Notes under the pieces: model-generated
Databases searched by the model: none
Seen by the model: only the letters and a program-made list of their open reading frames with translations
What the model was told of the DNA's origin: nothing
Program-made: the position numbers and the translations under genes
In this document: positions 35,059 through 44,745 of the stretch, one piece after another
Layout of the letters: each line of letters begins with the position of its first letter
Position numbering within the stretch: the stretch's first letter is position 1
Assembly: GCA_034112445.1 (NCBI GenBank)
Contig: JAWUVI010000024.1
Span: forward strand, 6,057 to 70,056
DNA from: Pelagadaptatus sp034112445
GTDB taxonomy: Bacteria; Pseudomonadota; Gammaproteobacteria; Pseudomonadales; Cellvibrionaceae
Direction: 5' to 3'
Length of the DNA: 64,000 nt

Positions 35059-35924
35059 TGAGTGCCGACTCGGTGTCGCTGTCGACAGTTCAGGACTGCT
35101 TAAAGTGTGACAAATTGTTGTCTTCGGTAAGTGACTCGGCGCGTCTCGATATTGAATTGTTGTTGTGCAAAGCACTGGATTGCAGTCGTACTTATTTGTA
35201 TGGCTGGCCAGAGCATGAGCTGACACAAGAGCAGCAGCAAGCCTTTCGGCTCTTGTTGGGAGAGCGTCAGTCCGGTCGACCTGTTGCCCATCTACTGGGT
35301 AACCGAGAATTTTGGTCTTTGCCATTAAAGGTGAACGATTCCACGCTTATTCCTCGTCCCGATACCGAAATTTTAATTGAGACAGCTTTGGCTTTGAACC
35401 TAGCCGCAGATACGAAACTGCTTGATCTTGGTACGGGCACTGGCGCTATTGCTTTGGCATTAGCCAGTGAATATTCAGGGTGGGATATTTTAGCGGTTGA
35501 TCTAGCGGAAGCGGCGGTAGAGTTGGCTCGTGATAACGTTAAATCATTAGGCTTTACCAACGTTAAGGTTCAGCAAAGCAATTGGTTTACAGTGATTGAG
35601 CCACAGCGGTTCAATATCATAGTCAGCAATCCACCTTATATAGATTCTAGTGACCCTCATTTAAAGCAAGGCGATGTTAGGTTCGAACCCAGCTCGGCTT
35701 TGATTGCTAAAGATCGTGGCTTTGCTGATTTGTTTTCGATTATCGATATCAGTCGTCACTTTCTAGCGGTTGATGGGTGGCTGTTGTTGGAGCATGGTTT
35801 TGAGCAAGGCGTTGAAGTGCGTAAGAAGTTATACGAATGTGGTTATCACTGTGTAGAAACCAGGTTAGATTATTCCGGCAATGAGCGTGTCACTCTTGGG
35901 CAGTACAGTGGCGCTGGTTTATGA
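35058..35924 (+). CDS. prmC: release factor glutamine methyltransferase
   Basis: 288 aa. It methylates the Gln of the GGQ motif in release factors 1 and 2. It has an N-terminal helical domain (about 1-80), SAM-binding LLDLGTGTGAIALALA, and catalytic NPPYID in VSNPPYIDSSD. The C-terminus holds WLLLEHGFEQG, the usual PrmC ending. It is coupled to prfA (TAATG) and overlaps the next gene by four bases (ATGA). Confidence 0.97.
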   Translation: MSADSVSLSTVQDCLKCDKLLSSVSDSARLDIELLLCKALDCSRTYLYGWPEHELTQEQQQAFRLLLGERQSGRPVAHLLGNREFWSLPLKVNDSTLIPRPDTEILIETALALNLAADTKLLDLGTGTGAIALALASEYSGWDILAVDLAEAAVELARDNVKSLGFTNVKVQQSNWFTVIEPQRFNIIVSNPPYIDSSDPHLKQGDVRFEPSSALIAKDRGFADLFSIIDISRHFLAVDGWLLLEHGFEQGVEVRKKLYECGYHCVETRLDYSGNERVTLGQYSGAGL

Positions 35925-36871
35925 CTAGTACGGCAAAGCACGTTGTCTCAGGTCGGATCGGTTATGGCACGGCTTTGGTTTTATGCACGGTGCTCATGTG
36001 GGGCTTGTTGCCTATCGGTTTGAAAATCACCTTAACAGAACTCGATATTTATACGGCAACGTGGATGCGCTTCATTGTGTCGGGCGTATTGCTGGCTGCT
36101 TGGATGATTTGGCGACAAGCATTGCCGAATGTTCGTGGCTTTAGTTTGTCGACTTGGCTGTGGGTACTTTTGGCCTGCTCTGGTATGTTGTGCAACTATA
36201 TTTTTTACGCGTCTTCTCTGCAATTTTTAAACCCGGAAACCGCTCAGCTATTGATTCAACTTGCGCCATTCTTGGTCTTGTTGGGGGGCGTGGTGCTATT
36301 TAAAGAGCCTTTCTCTAGGGGGCAAAAATTTGGTGTGGTGTTTTTAATTGTTGGCTTTTTAGTTTTTTTTAACAAGAATATATCGCAATTATTGGTCGCC
36401 GACTCAAACTATAGTTTGGGTGTGGTTTTGATGTTTGTAGCCGCGTTGACTTGGGCGGTGTATGCGTTGATTCAGAAACGGCTACTGCGAAAAATGAAAT
36501 CAATGGATTTGATGTTGATGATTTACATCATGGGCAGTTGTGTTTATTTCCCACTGGCAAAACCGCAAGATATTTTAACGATGAGCAGCTTACCTATGGC
36601 GATGCTGATTTTTTGTTGTCTTAATACGCTGGTTGCCTATGGCGCTTTTGCCGAATCGATGCAGCACTTACATGCGTCACAAGTCAGTGCGATTATTACG
36701 CTTGTACCAATAATAACGTTTGCGTGTATGTGGATGGCCGTTAAGATTTGGCCCGCGGTATTAGAGCCTAGTGATATGAATATACTGGCTTATGTTGGGG
36801 GAGGTATGGTTGTGGTGGGGTCAATTTTGGCTGCCCGCAATAACAGCATTAAAGAAGGCGTAAAAACTTAG
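35921..36871 (+). CDS. EamA/DMT-family transporter
   Basis: 316 aa, ten predicted transmembrane helices in two EamA repeats (about 20-150 and 170-305). The first helix starts GTALVLCTVLMWGLLPIGLK and the second repeat starts LGVVLMFVAALTWAVYALIQ. The family exports or imports small metabolites such as amino acids or nucleosides. It is the last gene of the hemA operon, starting inside the prmC stop. Its stop overlaps the convergent holA stop by four bases. The substrate is unknown. Confidence 0.9.
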   Translation: MTSTAKHVVSGRIGYGTALVLCTVLMWGLLPIGLKITLTELDIYTATWMRFIVSGVLLAAWMIWRQALPNVRGFSLSTWLWVLLACSGMLCNYIFYASSLQFLNPETAQLLIQLAPFLVLLGGVVLFKEPFSRGQKFGVVFLIVGFLVFFNKNISQLLVADSNYSLGVVLMFVAALTWAVYALIQKRLLRKMKSMDLMLMIYIMGSCVYFPLAKPQDILTMSSLPMAMLIFCCLNTLVAYGAFAESMQHLHASQVSAIITLVPIITFACMWMAVKIWPAVLEPSDMNILAYVGGGMVVVGSILAARNNSIKEGVKT

Positions 36872-37920
36872 GTTATGGTGAGTGACAGTTTTTGTATTTT
36901 AGGTTGAAGAGAGTAAATGCCGCACAGGTTTAACGTGACATCTAGCAGCTCATCCCAGGCGTCAGCATTGCGCGCGCCTTTAATGGCTTTATCTATCGCG
37001 TTAGATTTTCTCAGCAGTAATTGCAATTGAGTTGACGAATGACGTCGTAACGCGTTTTGAATTAAGTTCTTACGGTTATCCCATACTCCGGCTTTTTTAG
37101 CCGCCCAGTCAAAGTTTTTTCCCTGACTGACAGTATGTGAGATGTGCAGTAACGTGCGAATCTCTCGGGCTAATGCCCATAAAATAGTAATGGCGTCAGT
37201 TCCGTCGCTGCGTAGGCCGTGTAGGCATTTCACAGCAGAGCGTGTATCGCCACTCAGAGCCTTATCAATTAAGCCAAACACATCGTAGCGGGCGCTGTCG
37301 CTGACCATGCCGGCGATCATGTCGGTGGTCACTTGGCCATCTATGGCTAACAGTTTTAGTTTTTCAATTTCTTGAGTGGCAGCTAACAAATTACCTTCAA
37401 CTTGCGCGGCGAGCAGCGCAATAGTTTCTCGGTCGGCATTAAGACCGCTGCTGCGCAGACGGGTATCGAGCCACTGGGGTAACTGTTGTTCGTTAACGGG
37501 CCAAATTTGAACGACGGCGCCACTTTTTTCAAGAGTTTTATACCACTTACCACGTTGGGTGTTGCCATCTAATTTGGGGGTGATAACGAGTAAGATGTTA
37601 TCGCTATTTATATTCTCGCAGTATTCAACAAAGGCTTTAGATCCTGCGTCACCAGGTTTGCCGTTATCAATACGAAGTTCGAGAATTTTTTTATCAGAAA
37701 ATAAAGACAAGCTGTTGGCTTCAGTGAGCAGTTGATGCCACTCAAAGCTTTTATCGACGTTGTAGATAATCCGTTCGCTGAAGCCTTGTTGGCGAGCAGC
37801 ACTACGAATGAGATCGCAGGTTTCTTGAATGAGCAGAGGTTCGTCGCCGCAGATTAAATAAACAGGAGCCAGCTGCTTTTGCAAGGCTCCTGAAAGTTGT
37901 TCTGGGCGTAGTTTGGCCAT
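36868..37920 (-). CDS. holA: DNA polymerase III delta subunit
   Basis: 350 aa. Clamp-loader wrench that opens the beta clamp. It starts AKLRPEQLSGALQKQLAPVY, followed by YLICGDEPLLIQE, the normal HolA opening. The AAA-like middle domain has GNLLAATQEIEKLKLL and the C-terminal collar domain is helical. It follows lptE after 7 bases. nadD, which often comes next, is absent; instead the gene converges with the EamA transporter. Confidence 0.95.
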   Translation of the reverse strand: MAKLRPEQLSGALQKQLAPVYLICGDEPLLIQETCDLIRSAARQQGFSERIIYNVDKSFEWHQLLTEANSLSLFSDKKILELRIDNGKPGDAGSKAFVEYCENINSDNILLVITPKLDGNTQRGKWYKTLEKSGAVVQIWPVNEQQLPQWLDTRLRSSGLNADRETIALLAAQVEGNLLAATQEIEKLKLLAIDGQVTTDMIAGMVSDSARYDVFGLIDKALSGDTRSAVKCLHGLRSDGTDAITILWALAREIRTLLHISHTVSQGKNFDWAAKKAGVWDNRKNLIQNALRRHSSTQLQLLLRKSNAIDKAIKGARNADAWDELLDVTLNLCGIYSLQPKIQKLSLTIT

Positions 37921-37927
37921 ATTAAGA

Positions 37928-38503
37928 TTACTGGGCTGCGCTATCAGTAGATTCAGTTGTTACGGCTGAGTCGACTTGTGCAGGGGCAGATTGTACTAGA
38001 TCAGCTTGAGCTGGCTTTGGCGCAAGAAAACGCAAACGATTTAAGATTTGATTAGCAAGATTGCTGCGCATTTCCTTGCGAATAATATCTTCTTCTTCGT
38101 TCTTGGCTATAACGTCATCGCGATCATAATTGTACGAGCGAATAACGCGTGCGGTTGTGACCGGAGATAAGATTGTTGCCATATTGTCGGCAATATAATA
38201 ATCGACTTCGTGGGTTAACTCATACTCGCTGGCCAGTGAGTCGCTGCCAACTGAAATGGTGCGGCGATCTTCACGTTCGTTACTCAGATGGATGCTGTAC
38301 TGGGCGCTTTCCTGAGAGTCAGAAATTCCAACGTTACTTTGCTTCAATATGGCGGTTAATGTTGATGCAGTGACACCATTCTTACTCGAATCAGAAATAT
38401 AAATATTTTTAACGTTGTCGGGCAGGCTTAATGAACCGCGCAGATGCCAACCGCAAGCGCTAAGTAATGATGCACAGAGCATAAGGGCAATAATCTTTTT
38501 CAT
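37928..38503 (-). CDS. lptE: LPS-assembly lipoprotein LptE
   Basis: 191 aa. The lipoprotein signal ends LLSACGWHLRG, the highly typical LptE start. The body has the alternating strands of the family (NVKNIYISDS, YSIHLSNEREDRRTISV). It plugs the LptD barrel for LPS export. The C-terminal ~30 residues are Ala/Gln/Ser/Thr-rich and probably disordered. It lies 39 bases after leuS and before holA, the standard order. Confidence 0.96.
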   Translation of the reverse strand: MKKIIALMLCASLLSACGWHLRGSLSLPDNVKNIYISDSSKNGVTASTLTAILKQSNVGISDSQESAQYSIHLSNEREDRRTISVGSDSLASEYELTHEVDYYIADNMATILSPVTTARVIRSYNYDRDDVIAKNEEEDIIRKEMRSNLANQILNRLRFLAPKPAQADLVQSAPAQVDSAVTTESTDSAAQ

Positions 38504-38542
38504 AAGTTTTCCGTTGTTTTATTTTTATTTCTGGTTTGAGTT

Positions 38543-41137
38543 TTATTTTACGGCAAAGGTTACCAGCTTTCCTGGAATGACTTTACACATTTTAATTTCT
38601 TTGTCTTGTAGAAATTTTTGAACCCCAGGATGATTCTTGGCTTGTTCGATAATACTGTCATTATCAGCGTTGGCCGCCACTTCTATCTTGGCTCGTACTT
38701 TACCATTAATTTGCACCACCAGTTCAATAGAGGTTTTAATCAAAGCAGTTTCATCGACGGTTGGCCATTGGGCATCAATAATATCATTTGAGTGTCCCAG
38801 TTCGAACCACAGTCCACGGCTAATATGCGGCACAACGGGGGCTAACAATAAAGTAGCGGCTTCTAATGCTTCACGCTCTACAGCCAGTGTGAATGGCGTT
38901 GAACGGTCAGCCAATTTGTTAATGTCATTTAACAATTCCATAACAGCCGCTATCGCGGTGTTAAAGGTTTGGCGGCGACCAAAATCGTCGCTGACTTTAG
39001 CGATGGTTGCGTGGGTTTTACGGCGTAAATCTTTTTGTTGGTCGCTTAAAGACTCAACCGTCAATTCGCCGCTGGTGCCTGCCTGAATATGCCCGTGCAC
39101 AGTTTTCCATAAGCGGCGCAAGAAGCGGCTGGAACCTTCAACACCGGAATCGCTCCACTCTAGGGTTTGCTCTGGAGGGGCGGTAAACATGGTAAATAGG
39201 CGAACGGTATCAGCGCCGTATTGGTTGACGGCGTGCTGGGGATCAATGCCGTTATTTTTTGATTTGGACATCTTGGTCATGCCGCCCATTTGCAGCTCGC
39301 CCGCGTCAGGGTGTGAGGCCGAAACAACCTTGCCGCGATCGTCACGCTCTAGGGTGACGTCGGCTGGGTTAAACCAGTTTTTGCTGCCGTCACTGCTTTC
39401 TTGGTAAAACGAGTCGGCTAATACCATGCCTTGGCACAGTAACCGTTTAAACGGCTCATCACTATCAACTAAGCCTTCGTCGCGCATAAGCTTATGGAAG
39501 AAACGGGCATACAATAAGTGCAAGATAGCGTGTTCGATACCACCAACGTATTGGTCTACGGGTAGCCAGTAGTTGGCGGATTTGGAGTCGAGCATGCCGT
39601 CGGCAAAGTTAGAGCAGGTGTAGCGGGCGTAGTACCAGCTTGATTGCATAAAGGTATCGAAGGTGTCAGTTTCATGTTCTGCAGGTTGGCCATTGTATTC
39701 GGTTTTGCGCCATTCTAGATCCGATTTGATTGGCGATTGAACACCGTCCATTTCTACGTCTTCTGGCAGTAATACGGGTAGGCGATCGAGAGGAACGGGT
39801 ATCTCTCCGCCGTCAGGTAAGTTCAGCATAGGGATTGGTGTGCCCCAGTAGCGTTGTCTGGAAACGCCCCAGTCGCGTAAACGGAAATTGGTTTTTACTT
39901 CGCCCTTACCTGCATCAATCAATTTCTTCGCTATGGCCTGAAAAGCCGCTTTGAAATTTAAACCGTCAAACTCGCCAGAATTAACCAGTTTGCCTTTTTC
40001 AGTGAACGCGGCTTTTTCTAAATTTATAGATTCGCCATTGGCGGGTTCGATAACTTGGTTAATGGCCAAATTGTATTTTTTGGCAAACTCATAATCACGC
40101 TGATCGTGAGCTGGAACAGCCATGACGGCACCTGAGCCATAATCCATCAATACATAATTGGCGATCCAAACGGAAACTTCTTGACCGTTGAGCGGATGAA
40201 TGGCTTTTAGACCGGTATCAATACCGCGTTTTTCCATGGTTGCCATATCGGCTTCATTAACGGTTTGGTTTTTACATTCTTGGATGAATTCAGTCAGTTC
40301 GGTATTGTTCTGAGCTAGTTCCAAGCTGATAGGGTGTTCGGCGGCCAAACTTACATAAGTGACACCCATTAAAGTATCGGGACGCGTGGTGTAGACATCA
40401 AAGCTATCAACGCCGGCGATGGTTTGAGTTAAATCAAAGGTTAATTCCACGCCTTTTGATTTTCCAATCCAGTTCTTTTGCATGGTTTTAACTTGCTCAG
40501 GCCAGTCAGGAAGTTGGTCTAAGCTGGTAAGCAATTCATTGGCGTAGGCTGTGATTTTAATAAACCATTGCGGGATTTCACGACGCTCTACTAACGCGCC
40601 AGAGCGCCAGCCTCTGCCATCGATAACTTGCTCGTTAGCAAGTACTGACTGATCTACGGGGTCCCAGTTTACGGTGGCCATTTTTTTATAGACCAAGCCT
40701 TTTTCGTACAGGCGAGTAAAGAACCACTGCTCCCATTTATAATAATCAGGTTTGCAGGTGGCGAGCTCGCGCTCCCAATCAAATCCAAAACCAAGGCTCT
40801 TAAGCTGTTGCTTCATGTACTCAATGTTGCTGTAAGTCCACTTAGCCGGTGCGGTGTTGTTTTGAATGGCGGCATTTTCTGCAGGCAGGCCAAAGGCATC
40901 CCAGCCCATGGGATGAAGTACGTTTTTACCTTGCATGCGTTGATAGCGAGTAATTACATCGGTAATGGTGTAGTTACGAACATGCCCCATATGCAGCTTG
41001 CCGCTGGGGTAGGGGAACATGGCAAGGCAATAGAATTTTTCTCGCTCAGGATCGGCGGTTACTGAAAAACTGCGATTATCTTTCCAGGCTTGTTGTGCCT
41101 GAGCTTCAATTTCTGCGGGTTGGTATTGTTCTTCCAT
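38543..41137 (-). CDS. leuS: leucyl-tRNA synthetase
   Basis: 864 aa. Class I synthetase with HIGH motif KLHMGHVRNY, a CP1 editing domain (TTRPDTLMGVTYV, DYGSGAVMAVPAHDQRD) and KMSKS as KMSKSKNNGID. It ends in an anticodon-binding domain and a short C-terminal beta domain (VQINGKVRAKIEV). The frame extends upstream, but ATG 41137 (MEEQYQPAEIE) matches the family. The ~265 bases upstream, shared with the divergent zinc-ribbon gene, should hold both promoters. Confidence 0.98.
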   Translation of the reverse strand: MEEQYQPAEIEAQAQQAWKDNRSFSVTADPEREKFYCLAMFPYPSGKLHMGHVRNYTITDVITRYQRMQGKNVLHPMGWDAFGLPAENAAIQNNTAPAKWTYSNIEYMKQQLKSLGFGFDWERELATCKPDYYKWEQWFFTRLYEKGLVYKKMATVNWDPVDQSVLANEQVIDGRGWRSGALVERREIPQWFIKITAYANELLTSLDQLPDWPEQVKTMQKNWIGKSKGVELTFDLTQTIAGVDSFDVYTTRPDTLMGVTYVSLAAEHPISLELAQNNTELTEFIQECKNQTVNEADMATMEKRGIDTGLKAIHPLNGQEVSVWIANYVLMDYGSGAVMAVPAHDQRDYEFAKKYNLAINQVIEPANGESINLEKAAFTEKGKLVNSGEFDGLNFKAAFQAIAKKLIDAGKGEVKTNFRLRDWGVSRQRYWGTPIPMLNLPDGGEIPVPLDRLPVLLPEDVEMDGVQSPIKSDLEWRKTEYNGQPAEHETDTFDTFMQSSWYYARYTCSNFADGMLDSKSANYWLPVDQYVGGIEHAILHLLYARFFHKLMRDEGLVDSDEPFKRLLCQGMVLADSFYQESSDGSKNWFNPADVTLERDDRGKVVSASHPDAGELQMGGMTKMSKSKNNGIDPQHAVNQYGADTVRLFTMFTAPPEQTLEWSDSGVEGSSRFLRRLWKTVHGHIQAGTSGELTVESLSDQQKDLRRKTHATIAKVSDDFGRRQTFNTAIAAVMELLNDINKLADRSTPFTLAVEREALEAATLLLAPVVPHISRGLWFELGHSNDIIDAQWPTVDETALIKTSIELVVQINGKVRAKIEVAANADNDSIIEQAKNHPGVQKFLQDKEIKMCKVIPGKLVTFAVK

Positions 41138-41403
41138 TATTTTCCGTAAACCTATTGATCTGTGAGCCCTGTCGAGCAAAGCGGCCCATTATAGGGGCTG
41201 CGGCTAAAGAATGCGATGTCAAAAGTGCATGGATCCTTGTCAGATTAAGGAATAAAGACCGGCCTTTATAGTTAAAATAAAACTCACTGATAGAGCTTAT
41301 ATTCTTTGCGTCACACCGGGGTGTACTAAACTTTAGAGGACAAATTGTTATTCATCAGGCTAGGAAGCCTGTGCCTTGGTCAGCTGCTCAATAGGTGTGT
41401 TTT

Positions 41404-41796
41404 ATGTCACGTAATAAAGATGTTCTAACGGATGGTTCAGACCCTTTATCTCGTTTTTCATTACCTGCTAAAAGACTTTCGGTTAAGCCTGCTGTACTGA
41501 CCAAAAAAGGTGTGGGTTCAGGTTTTTGGCACGATATTATTGCCGAGTTAATGCATTTAGAGGCAACCACGGCTTACTGGGCTTTACAGGCAGCAAATCC
41601 GACCGATCTGGACCTGCAAGATTTTCAGGTGAAAATCGATCCATCTCGAAACATTCGCATTGCTGGTGAGCTAGCCTCGGAAGAGTTGATGATTTGCCTA
41701 GAATGTTCCCATCAATACTACGCACGCGGGACTATTACCGTGTCACCATGCGACGCTTGTGGCTGCCAATATTTTTCAATGGTTTCAGCTCACTAA
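41404..41796 (+). CDS. zinc-ribbon protein, DUF1451/YbeL-like
   Basis: About 130 aa. The N-terminal half is partly helical (SGFWHDIIAELMHLEATTAYW). The C-terminal half has a zinc ribbon with CLEC and CDACGC pairs (about 97-120). This layout and its position next to leuS match YbeL of E. coli, a DUF1451 protein of unknown function. ATG 41404 has AGGTG upstream and is preferred over GTG 41395. The call rests partly on neighbourhood. Confidence 0.72.
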   Translation: MSRNKDVLTDGSDPLSRFSLPAKRLSVKPAVLTKKGVGSGFWHDIIAELMHLEATTAYWALQAANPTDLDLQDFQVKIDPSRNIRIAGELASEELMICLECSHQYYARGTITVSPCDACGCQYFSMVSAH

Positions 41797-41803
41797 GACT
41801 TCT

Positions 41804-41850
41804 TTTTTATACGTGACTAATGGTTCCTTTTTATACGTGACTAATGGTTC
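41804..41850. repeat. 23-bp direct repeat, two copies
   Basis: A 23-base unit beginning TTTTTATACGTG and ending ACTAATGGTTC occurs at 41804-41826 and again at 41828-41850, one base apart and identical. It lies just after the zinc-ribbon gene. It is a recent tandem duplication of unknown effect. Confidence 0.9.
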
Positions 41851-42038
41851 TACCTCGCAGCTATATTTTTGAAACTTGTGTGCTATCATGCGCCGCTTAA
41901 ATTTCACGGCTGTGGATTTAAAGCAGTAAATTCGCAACCGTAAATTGAAAGCAACAAAAAATAAAAATTGAGTCGGTTAAGCTGACCTATGAAATGGATT
42001 TTCAAAAAAACCGTGCCGGAGTATGTGGCGCGTAGTTT

Positions 42039-42530
42039 TTGGATTATAAAAATAATAAAAATATAAGTGTGTTAGATGTCTTTATGAAAAAACTTGCTCA
42101 GAATGCAACGGCATTAATAAGCCGCAAAATACCAGAACGCTTCCGACCAGAAATAGTTTCACTACAAACCCGTACTGGGAAGCTAGTAGATGTGTCTCTT
42201 AAATGTATTCACTATAACGGCCAGTATTATATTATTTTGTGGTCTGACTCTTCTTGCACAACTCGTAAGTTAGAAAAAAGCGCCGAAAATATTGTTCACC
42301 AATTGGTTGATAAGCTGGATGTAGATCCAGAAAAAGCCACGTTTCTTTTGGTTCAAGACGGCAACACATTTGCTTTTTGGCGCTGGCGTTTTGAGTGGGT
42401 GGGAAACTCTCCATTAAAGCCAGTGTTTAAAAACCTTAATCTATCCGCACAAAAACAATTGTTGCGGTCGGTGTTTACCGAAGGTAAGGTTTTCTCGTTG
42501 TTAAAAGAAAAGTTAACTCGCGTGGCTTGA
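42039..42530 (+). CDS. hypothetical protein, possibly frameshifted at its 5' end
   Basis: Up to 163 aa; ATG 42084 would give 148 aa. No start has a good ribosome site. The core (PEIVSLQTRTGKLVDVSLKC, GQYYIILWSDSS, ATFLLVQDGNTFAFWRWRFEW) is soluble alpha/beta with no family I recognise. A short frame just upstream (ATG 41989, MKWIFKKTVPEYVARSF) runs into a T5 tract at 42036-42040. One extra T there would join it smoothly to this frame, so the true protein may be ~180 aa with a disrupted start. It is convergent with the penicillin acylase gene. Confidence 0.55.
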   Translation: MDYKNNKNISVLDVFMKKLAQNATALISRKIPERFRPEIVSLQTRTGKLVDVSLKCIHYNGQYYIILWSDSSCTTRKLEKSAENIVHQLVDKLDVDPEKATFLLVQDGNTFAFWRWRFEWVGNSPLKPVFKNLNLSAQKQLLRSVFTEGKVFSLLKEKLTRVA

Positions 42531-42546
42531 AGGTGTTGATCAGCCG

Positions 42547-44745
42547 TTATTGGTTGTCACCTGGGTGATAACTTATAACGGCCTGATCTTTAACGTCAGC
42601 CAATGTGAATAGTGATTTCCTTAACTCTCGCTCCTGGAACAACTTGGTTTGGTCATCATAATGAGGTGAGTTTGGTCGATTGACGTTGCCATATTGATGC
42701 AATGCCCATGACTCTACTTTTACACCTGATACTTGATCACTTGAAAACTCAGCGATTAAAACATAAGAATCTCCAGCGGTACCCACTTGGTGTTTGCCGT
42801 CGAATTTAGTGTGCACTGAGTATAATGTATCAACGCCGCCGTCTATACCGAGTACAGTAGAGCCACGCTTCAGTTTTTGTAATTGCCCTAATGGGACGTC
42901 GATCGTGCCAAAGTTCGTTAGCAGCATGTCTATCGCATTGGTTAGTAAGGTTGACGGTGTAGGAATTGGTTCGTGAACTGATTTAAATGTTCTGGCCCTG
43001 TGCCATGGTTCGTGAATCAAGCGCACTAAACTGGCGGCTTTGCTGTCTCTGGACATAACACCATCCCAGTTGCGTAAAAGCGCGAGAGCTTTCTCTTCGG
43101 TTGTGTTGTTAGCGTTGTGTTCACTCAGCAGAGGGTTAAGCAGTTCAAGATATAAAGATGAGTGTTGGCTGTATTGGTGGTCAAATTTGTAGCGTAAAAA
43201 CTCTTCTCGGCTGATACTTAAATCTTTACCGAAGGTTTCATGCGATCGTAAACCGCGGTTGTTAATTATCTTTTCTATACCATAGTGATCTGCGTAATCT
43301 TGCGGCTTAGGATTACCCTTGCCATCGGTAGTAATAAACGGCGTGGTGTTGGTGTTCATGACAAAGCCAGACTCAGGGTTAAGCACTTGGGGTAATTCAT
43401 CGAATGGCATAAATTGTTGCCAAATCAACTCCGAACGATCGCCGGGCAAAATAGTACGCCAGTCGATTCCGGCGGTGTTAGGTCGTTGTGGCAAGTTGGC
43501 GTTATAGAGGTAATATATATTCTCGGCATCGGCGTAAACGGTGTTCATCATGCTGACGTGTTGCAGACGCATGGCTTGTTGCCACTGGTCGAAACTTTTG
43601 GCCTTATTCATCGAAAACCATTGCCAGGCCGCCTTGCCGTGAGCTTCTCGGCCGGGAAGTCGGATCGCATAATAATGGCCGTTTACTTCTAGTACTGGAC
43701 CATGCTGGCTGCGGTAGAAAGATTTATTCAATGTCCATTCAAACAGTCTCCACCCAAACAATGTCAAATCTAAGGTTATGGGGGCTTTGTGTTGTGATAA
43801 GGGTAGCCATTTGCCATCTAATTGATATTCCAGCGCGGGCTTGTTGCGCACAGTCAGTTTATAGACATCAATAAAGTCGGGGCGGTTAACGGTGTGAGCC
43901 CAGCCTAGAGTTTGGTTGTGACCATGAAGAATCATTGGCGCACCAGGAAAAGTACTGCCGATCATATTCAAGCCTTGATCGGAAATTATATGCGCTTCGT
44001 ACCAAGCTACAGGGCCTTCCCACGGTTGATGGCTGTTTATGTTGAGTCGTGTGACTTGGTCAGTGGAGCGCTTTTTATCAACGGCGTGAGTGTTTGATCC
44101 CGCAACTTGTGCGGTAAACCAATCTGGCATGGTCTGCTGAAAATCAAAGTGCTTTTCTAAGGGTTGCCCAACTTGTAGCTGTTCCTCAGAGAAAGAAAGC
44201 AAATTCTGTAAGACGTTACCGATTCCCATCATTAACGGAAGCTTATGAGTAAAACCCGCCAAAACATCTATACCTCTAGCCGGAAAGAAGCGGGCATCAG
44301 CTTCTTCTGGATGCAGCCAAGCGTAATAATTAAGACCTTCTGCGTAAGCGTTGAGGTAGGCTTGAAAATGCGCGGGTAGTTGTTGGAATTGTCGCTCTGA
44401 GCGCTTTTTAACATCGAGTAGTCCGACTAAAAAATCATTAGCACCCGCCAATTTACTCAGGGTTAGGCGTGAGAGTTGGCCTTTTGCCGCAACCAAGCTG
44501 CCTTGGATAATGGGAAAGTCATCTTCACTGTGAGCAAAAGCAAGACCAAACGCTGCGGCGGCATCGGTTGCGCCGTGTATGTGTGGTATGCCGTATGAAT
44601 CACGGTAGATAGTTACTTGCTGTTTAAGTTCTAGTGCGCTTTGTGATGGAGCGGCAATACTGGGTTGCGTGAATTGATTACATAAAGCAAGAGCAGCGAT
44701 AGCGATGCTTAAACATACGAGTGTAAGTAAAAAGTAGCGTTTCAT
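42547..44745 (-). CDS. penicillin acylase family N-terminal-nucleophile hydrolase
   Basis: 732 aa. It has an N-terminal membrane or signal helix (about 3-22). The alpha-subunit region has VTIYRDSYGIPHIHG and AHSEDDFPIIQG. The self-cleavage site is G-S217 in VAGSNTHAV, with Ser217 as the expected N-terminal nucleophile of the beta chain. Further motifs are GAPMILHGHNQTLGWAHTV and GDRSELIW. Family members cleave amides such as acyl-homoserine lactones or penicillins. ATG 44745 has AAGGA upstream and overlaps the exonuclease stop by four bases; a longer frame lies inside that gene. The substrate is unknown; periplasmic location is likely. Confidence 0.9.
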   Translation of the reverse strand: MKRYFLLTLVCLSIAIAALALCNQFTQPSIAAPSQSALELKQQVTIYRDSYGIPHIHGATDAAAAFGLAFAHSEDDFPIIQGSLVAAKGQLSRLTLSKLAGANDFLVGLLDVKKRSERQFQQLPAHFQAYLNAYAEGLNYYAWLHPEEADARFFPARGIDVLAGFTHKLPLMMGIGNVLQNLLSFSEEQLQVGQPLEKHFDFQQTMPDWFTAQVAGSNTHAVDKKRSTDQVTRLNINSHQPWEGPVAWYEAHIISDQGLNMIGSTFPGAPMILHGHNQTLGWAHTVNRPDFIDVYKLTVRNKPALEYQLDGKWLPLSQHKAPITLDLTLFGWRLFEWTLNKSFYRSQHGPVLEVNGHYYAIRLPGREAHGKAAWQWFSMNKAKSFDQWQQAMRLQHVSMMNTVYADAENIYYLYNANLPQRPNTAGIDWRTILPGDRSELIWQQFMPFDELPQVLNPESGFVMNTNTTPFITTDGKGNPKPQDYADHYGIEKIINNRGLRSHETFGKDLSISREEFLRYKFDHQYSQHSSLYLELLNPLLSEHNANNTTEEKALALLRNWDGVMSRDSKAASLVRLIHEPWHRARTFKSVHEPIPTPSTLLTNAIDMLLTNFGTIDVPLGQLQKLKRGSTVLGIDGGVDTLYSVHTKFDGKHQVGTAGDSYVLIAEFSSDQVSGVKVESWALHQYGNVNRPNSPHYDDQTKLFQERELRKSLFTLADVKDQAVISYHPGDNQ

